From Acanthosepion esculentum (lineage: Eukaryota > Mollusca > Cephalopoda > Sepiida > Sepiidae), in NCBI GenBank assembly GCA_964036315.1, contig OZ038478.1, positions 139,861,156 through 139,925,155 on the forward strand: a DNA stretch of 64,000 nucleotides. The letters are read 5' to 3'. The notes below the pieces were generated by a model that worked only from the letters and a program-made list of their open reading frames with translations, was not told where the DNA came from and made no database searches. Positions 61,001 through 64,000 of the stretch are shown here, piece after piece. Both the position numbers and the translations under genes were made by a program. Within the stretch, counting starts at the first letter, position 1, and each line of letters opens with the position of its first letter.

Positions 61001-63013
61001 AGCATAAAATAGTCAAATTTGCATATCTCCGTGTTCAGGCAATCATATATAGAGAAGTCTGCATGGAACACCCGTAGCAAATATCTAAGGAAATTCAGGA
61101 GAAAACTTTTTCATGGTGGCATTTTTCATATTTATGCTACCAACATTCTGTATAATTAAGTTCAGCGGAAAATTCTAAAATTTGCATGTTTCCATTGTAA
61201 GGTAATCATCTAGACAACTCGGCATGGAGCAGTCCTACAAATTATTTAAGGGAATTTATTAGAAAATTTTTCATGGTGAAACTTTTCAAATTCACGCTAT
61301 CAAAATTCTGCATAATTCAGTTCAGCGTAAAATTCTAAAATTGGCATGTTTTCCTTTTCAGGCAATGATATATAGAGAAGTCCATATAAAGTAGCCATAG
61401 GAAATATCTAAGGGAATATATTTTCATGGTGGCATTTTTCATAGTCATGCTACCAACATTCTGTATAATTAAGTTCAGCGTAAAATACTAAACTTTACAT
61501 TTTTCAATATTCAGGCAGTCATATATAGAAAAGTCCACATGTAGCAGCCCTAGCAAAGATCTAAGGGAATTTAATAGAAAATTTTTCATACGGGTCCTTT
61601 TCAAAGTCATGCTACCAACGTTCTGTATAATTATTTTGAAATTCTACAATTTGCATGTTTCCATTTTCAGAAAATCATATACAGAGAAGTCCGCATGGAA
61701 CAGCACTAGCAAATATCTAAGCGAATTTAGCTGAAAACTTTTCCTGGTGCGACTTTTCATAGTATAATTAATTTCAGCGTAAAATTTTTCCATTTCAGGC
61801 AATCATATATAAAGAAGTCTGCACAGAGCAGCCCTAGCATATATCGAAGGGAATTTAGCAGAAAATTTTTAATGGTAACACTTTTCAAAGTAATGCTACC
61901 AACATTCTGTATAATTAAGTTTAGCATAAATATCTAAAAAGTTACATGTTTCCATATTCAGGTAATCATATATAGAGAAGTCTGCATGGAGCAGCCCTAT
62001 CAATTATCTAAGGGAATTTAGTAGAAAATTCATCTTGGAGGCACTTTTTCAAATTCACGCTACCAACATTCTGTATAATTCAGTTCAGCGAAAATTCTAC
62101 AGTTTCCATTTTCAGCCTATGATATATAGAGAAATCCACATGTAGCAGTTCTAGCAAATATGTAAGGGAATTTAGCACAAAATTTTTCATAGTCATGCTA
62201 CCAACATTCTTTATAATTCCTTTCTGTGTGAAATTCTAAAATTTGCATGGTTCCATTTTCAGGTAATCATATAGAGAGAAGTCTGCATGGAGCAGCACTA
62301 GCAAATATTTAATGGAATTTAGAAGGAAATTTTTCATGGTGGCATTTTTCATAGTTATGCAACCAACCATCTGTATAATTAACTTTGGCATAAATTTCTA
62401 AAATTTGCATGTTTCCATTTTCAGGCAATGATATATAAAGAAGTCCACATGGAGCAGCCCCAGCTAATATTTCAGGGAATTTTGTAGAAAATTTCTCATG
62501 GTGAGATTTTTCATAGTCATGCTACAAAATTCTGTATAATTCAGTTTGGTGTAAAATTCTAAAATTTGCATGTGTTCACTTTCAGGCAATCATATATAGA
62601 AAACTCCACTTGAGCAGCCCTACCAGATATCTAATGGAATTTAGCAGAAAATTTTTCTTGGGGACATTTTTCTTAGTCATTCTACCAACATTCTATATAA
62701 TTAAGTTCAGCGTAAAATATTAAAATTCGCATGTTTCCAGTTTCCGACAATCATACATATAGAAGTGTACATGGTGCAGCCCTAGCAAATATCTTTTCAT
62801 CATGGCATTTTTCATCATCATACTACAAAGACTCTGCATAATTAAGTTGAGGGTAAAATTCTAAATTTTGCATGTTTCCGTTTTTAGGATATCTTATATA
62901 GACAAGTCAGCATGGAGCAGCCCTAGCAAATATTTAATGGCATTTAGCAGGAAATGTTTCATGATGGCATTTTTCATAGTTGTACTAACAACATTCTGTA
63001 TAATTTACTTTGG

Positions 63014-63645
63014 CGCTTTATTTTTTATTTCTTCTAAAGTCACACACAGTATTGCATAATACATTTTTATCTCTACTTCTGCTTATAGAGAATCAATGAC
63101 CGTGTCTTTCAAAGGTTCACTATTTCTTGGAATAAGTCTGGACAATCCGTCCCCGTGACTCAATTTACTCGATGGCAAGAATTCCATTCTGAAATCGTAA
63201 TTTAATAGAATAGCTCCCCATCGTTGTAACCTATTAGCTGTATGGGTCAGTAATACTTTTTTGGACACATAAATAGCTAACAATGATCTGTGATCCGTTT
63301 GTAAGGTAAACCTTCTCCCGTGAATGAATCTATGAAATTTCTTAACACAATCGTCCTGGATGCGTGTGCAATAGGTTTAATCGAGCCATCTTCGAGATTA
63401 TGTATAATTCAGGCTCCTATTCCGCACGCACTAACATTGCTTGCTACGATTTCTTCTTCTTTTGGATCGTAATGTGTCAAAAACAAGTTTGATGTTAGCA
63501 TTTCTTTGATTTTTTTGTTCGAATGACTGCTGGCACTTCACGTCCAACCCCATTTAGAGTCTTTTTTAATAGTTCATTTAATAGTTCACAAACAATGCAT
63601 GTTTGGCACAAATACATTGTAACAACTTGCCAGGGAACTAACATT
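63014..63645 (-). pseudogene. Gypsy pol fragment (RNase H region) in the satellite
   Basis: On the minus strand the region reads, in order and with stops and frame changes, SNLFLTHYDPKEEEIVASNVSACGIGA, IKPIAHASRTI, KKFHRFIHGRRFTLQTDHRSLLAIY, and the open part 63083-63283 with THTANRLQRWGAILLNYDF and HGDGLSRLIP. This is the RT connection and RNase H of a gypsy Pol (TDH.sLl and aDgLSRL motifs). No LTRs are attached and no target duplication was recognised. Satellite resumes at about 63646. Confidence 0.82.
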
Positions 63646-64000
63646 CAAATTCATGCTATGAACATTTTGTGTAATTAACTTCAGCGTAAAATTCTAAAAT
63701 TTGCATGTTTCCATATTAAGGCAATCATCTATAGAGAAGTCCGCATGGAGCAGCCCTAGCACATATCTAAGGAAAATTAGTGGAAAATTTTTCATGGTGG
63801 CCTTTTTCAAAGCCATCTTACCAACATTCTATATAATTAAGTTCAGCGGAAAATTCTAAAATGTACATGTCTTCATTTCCAGACAATCATATATACAGAA
63901 GTCTGCATTTATCAGCACTAGCAAATATCTAAGGGAATATAGAAGAACATTTTTCATAGGGGTCTTTTTATAGTCATGCTACCAACATTTTGTATAATTA

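Larger units (their letters stand above)
39189..64000 (+). repeat. ~162-bp satellite array
   Basis: Well over 100 tandem monomers of about 162 bp run to the window end, interrupted by a few insertions. Monomer landmarks in order are AATCATATATAGAGAAGTCC, GCATGGAGCAGCCCTAGC, AAATATCTAAGGGAATTTAG, TAGAAAATTTTTCATGGTGG, CATTTTTCATAGTCATGCTA, CCAACATTCTGTATAATTAA, GTTCAGCGTAAAATTCTAAA and ATTTGCATGTTTCCATATTC. Neighbouring monomers are usually diverged by many substitutions and small indels. Blocks of several monomers recur kilobases away with higher similarity, which indicates higher-order duplication. The left edge is the LTR at 39188; the right edge is beyond the window. Whether it is centromeric cannot be told from sequence. 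Confidence 0.97.

Noticed and set aside
39189..63013. Dozens of 60-90 codon frames in the satellite as genes
   Set aside because: They recur with the monomer period, occur on both strands and break wherever the monomer has indels.

Overview
This window is animal nuclear DNA from a repeat-rich genome, most likely a lophotrochozoan and probably a cephalopod such as an octopus. That is an inference from several things together: a spliced two-pore potassium channel gene, long TA/TG/TCTA microsatellites, a CsRn1-type Ty3/gypsy element, tRNA-derived SINEs and many relics of LINEs. No species-specific marker is present. Apart from two exons of one host gene, nearly everything here is transposon or satellite DNA.

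Layout. (1) 1-5324: an almost complete, apparently intact Ty3/gypsy element of the CsRn1 type. It has a partial 5' LTR, a tRNA-Trp-like primer site, gag, a textbook -1 frameshift signal, pol and a 3' LTR. The LTR parts that can be compared are identical, so the insertion is young. (2) 5325-9245: AT-rich DNA without genes, with a candidate inverted-repeat element (6289-8319). (3) 9246-11507, minus strand: the last two recognisable exons of a TWIK-type two-pore potassium channel, split at the first selectivity filter. (4) 11.5-27.3 kb: broken transposon fragments (R2-like LINE, Penelope-like, an internally deleted mariner, RTE-like LINEs, a second LINE family, a twice-occurring LTR-like repeat), many microsatellites and a 66-bp near-perfect palindrome. 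(5) 27.3-39.2 kb: a nest of retroelements. A broken gypsy element is interrupted by a tandem pair of U2-snRNA-derived retroposons, followed by a long but frameshifted Tx1-clade LINE, followed by an internally deleted gypsy element whose 3' LTR lies directly against the satellite. (6) 39,189-64,000: a roughly 25-kb array of a ~162-bp AT-rich satellite with mosaic higher-order duplications, one 1.7-kb inverted block, two SINE insertions, a LINE insertion, a 27-bp LTR remnant and a gypsy pol fragment.

How the parts relate. Only the CsRn1-type element looks able to encode its own mobility: Gag, and Gag-Pro-Pol through a -1 shift. The Tx1-clade LINE and one SINE share a 3' tail, which fits the SINE having borrowed LINE machinery. 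The satellite has worked as an insertion sink. Duplicated blocks inside it preserve empty versions of two insertion sites, so relative ages can be read. Two copies of the same LTR family sit at the same position of the satellite monomer.
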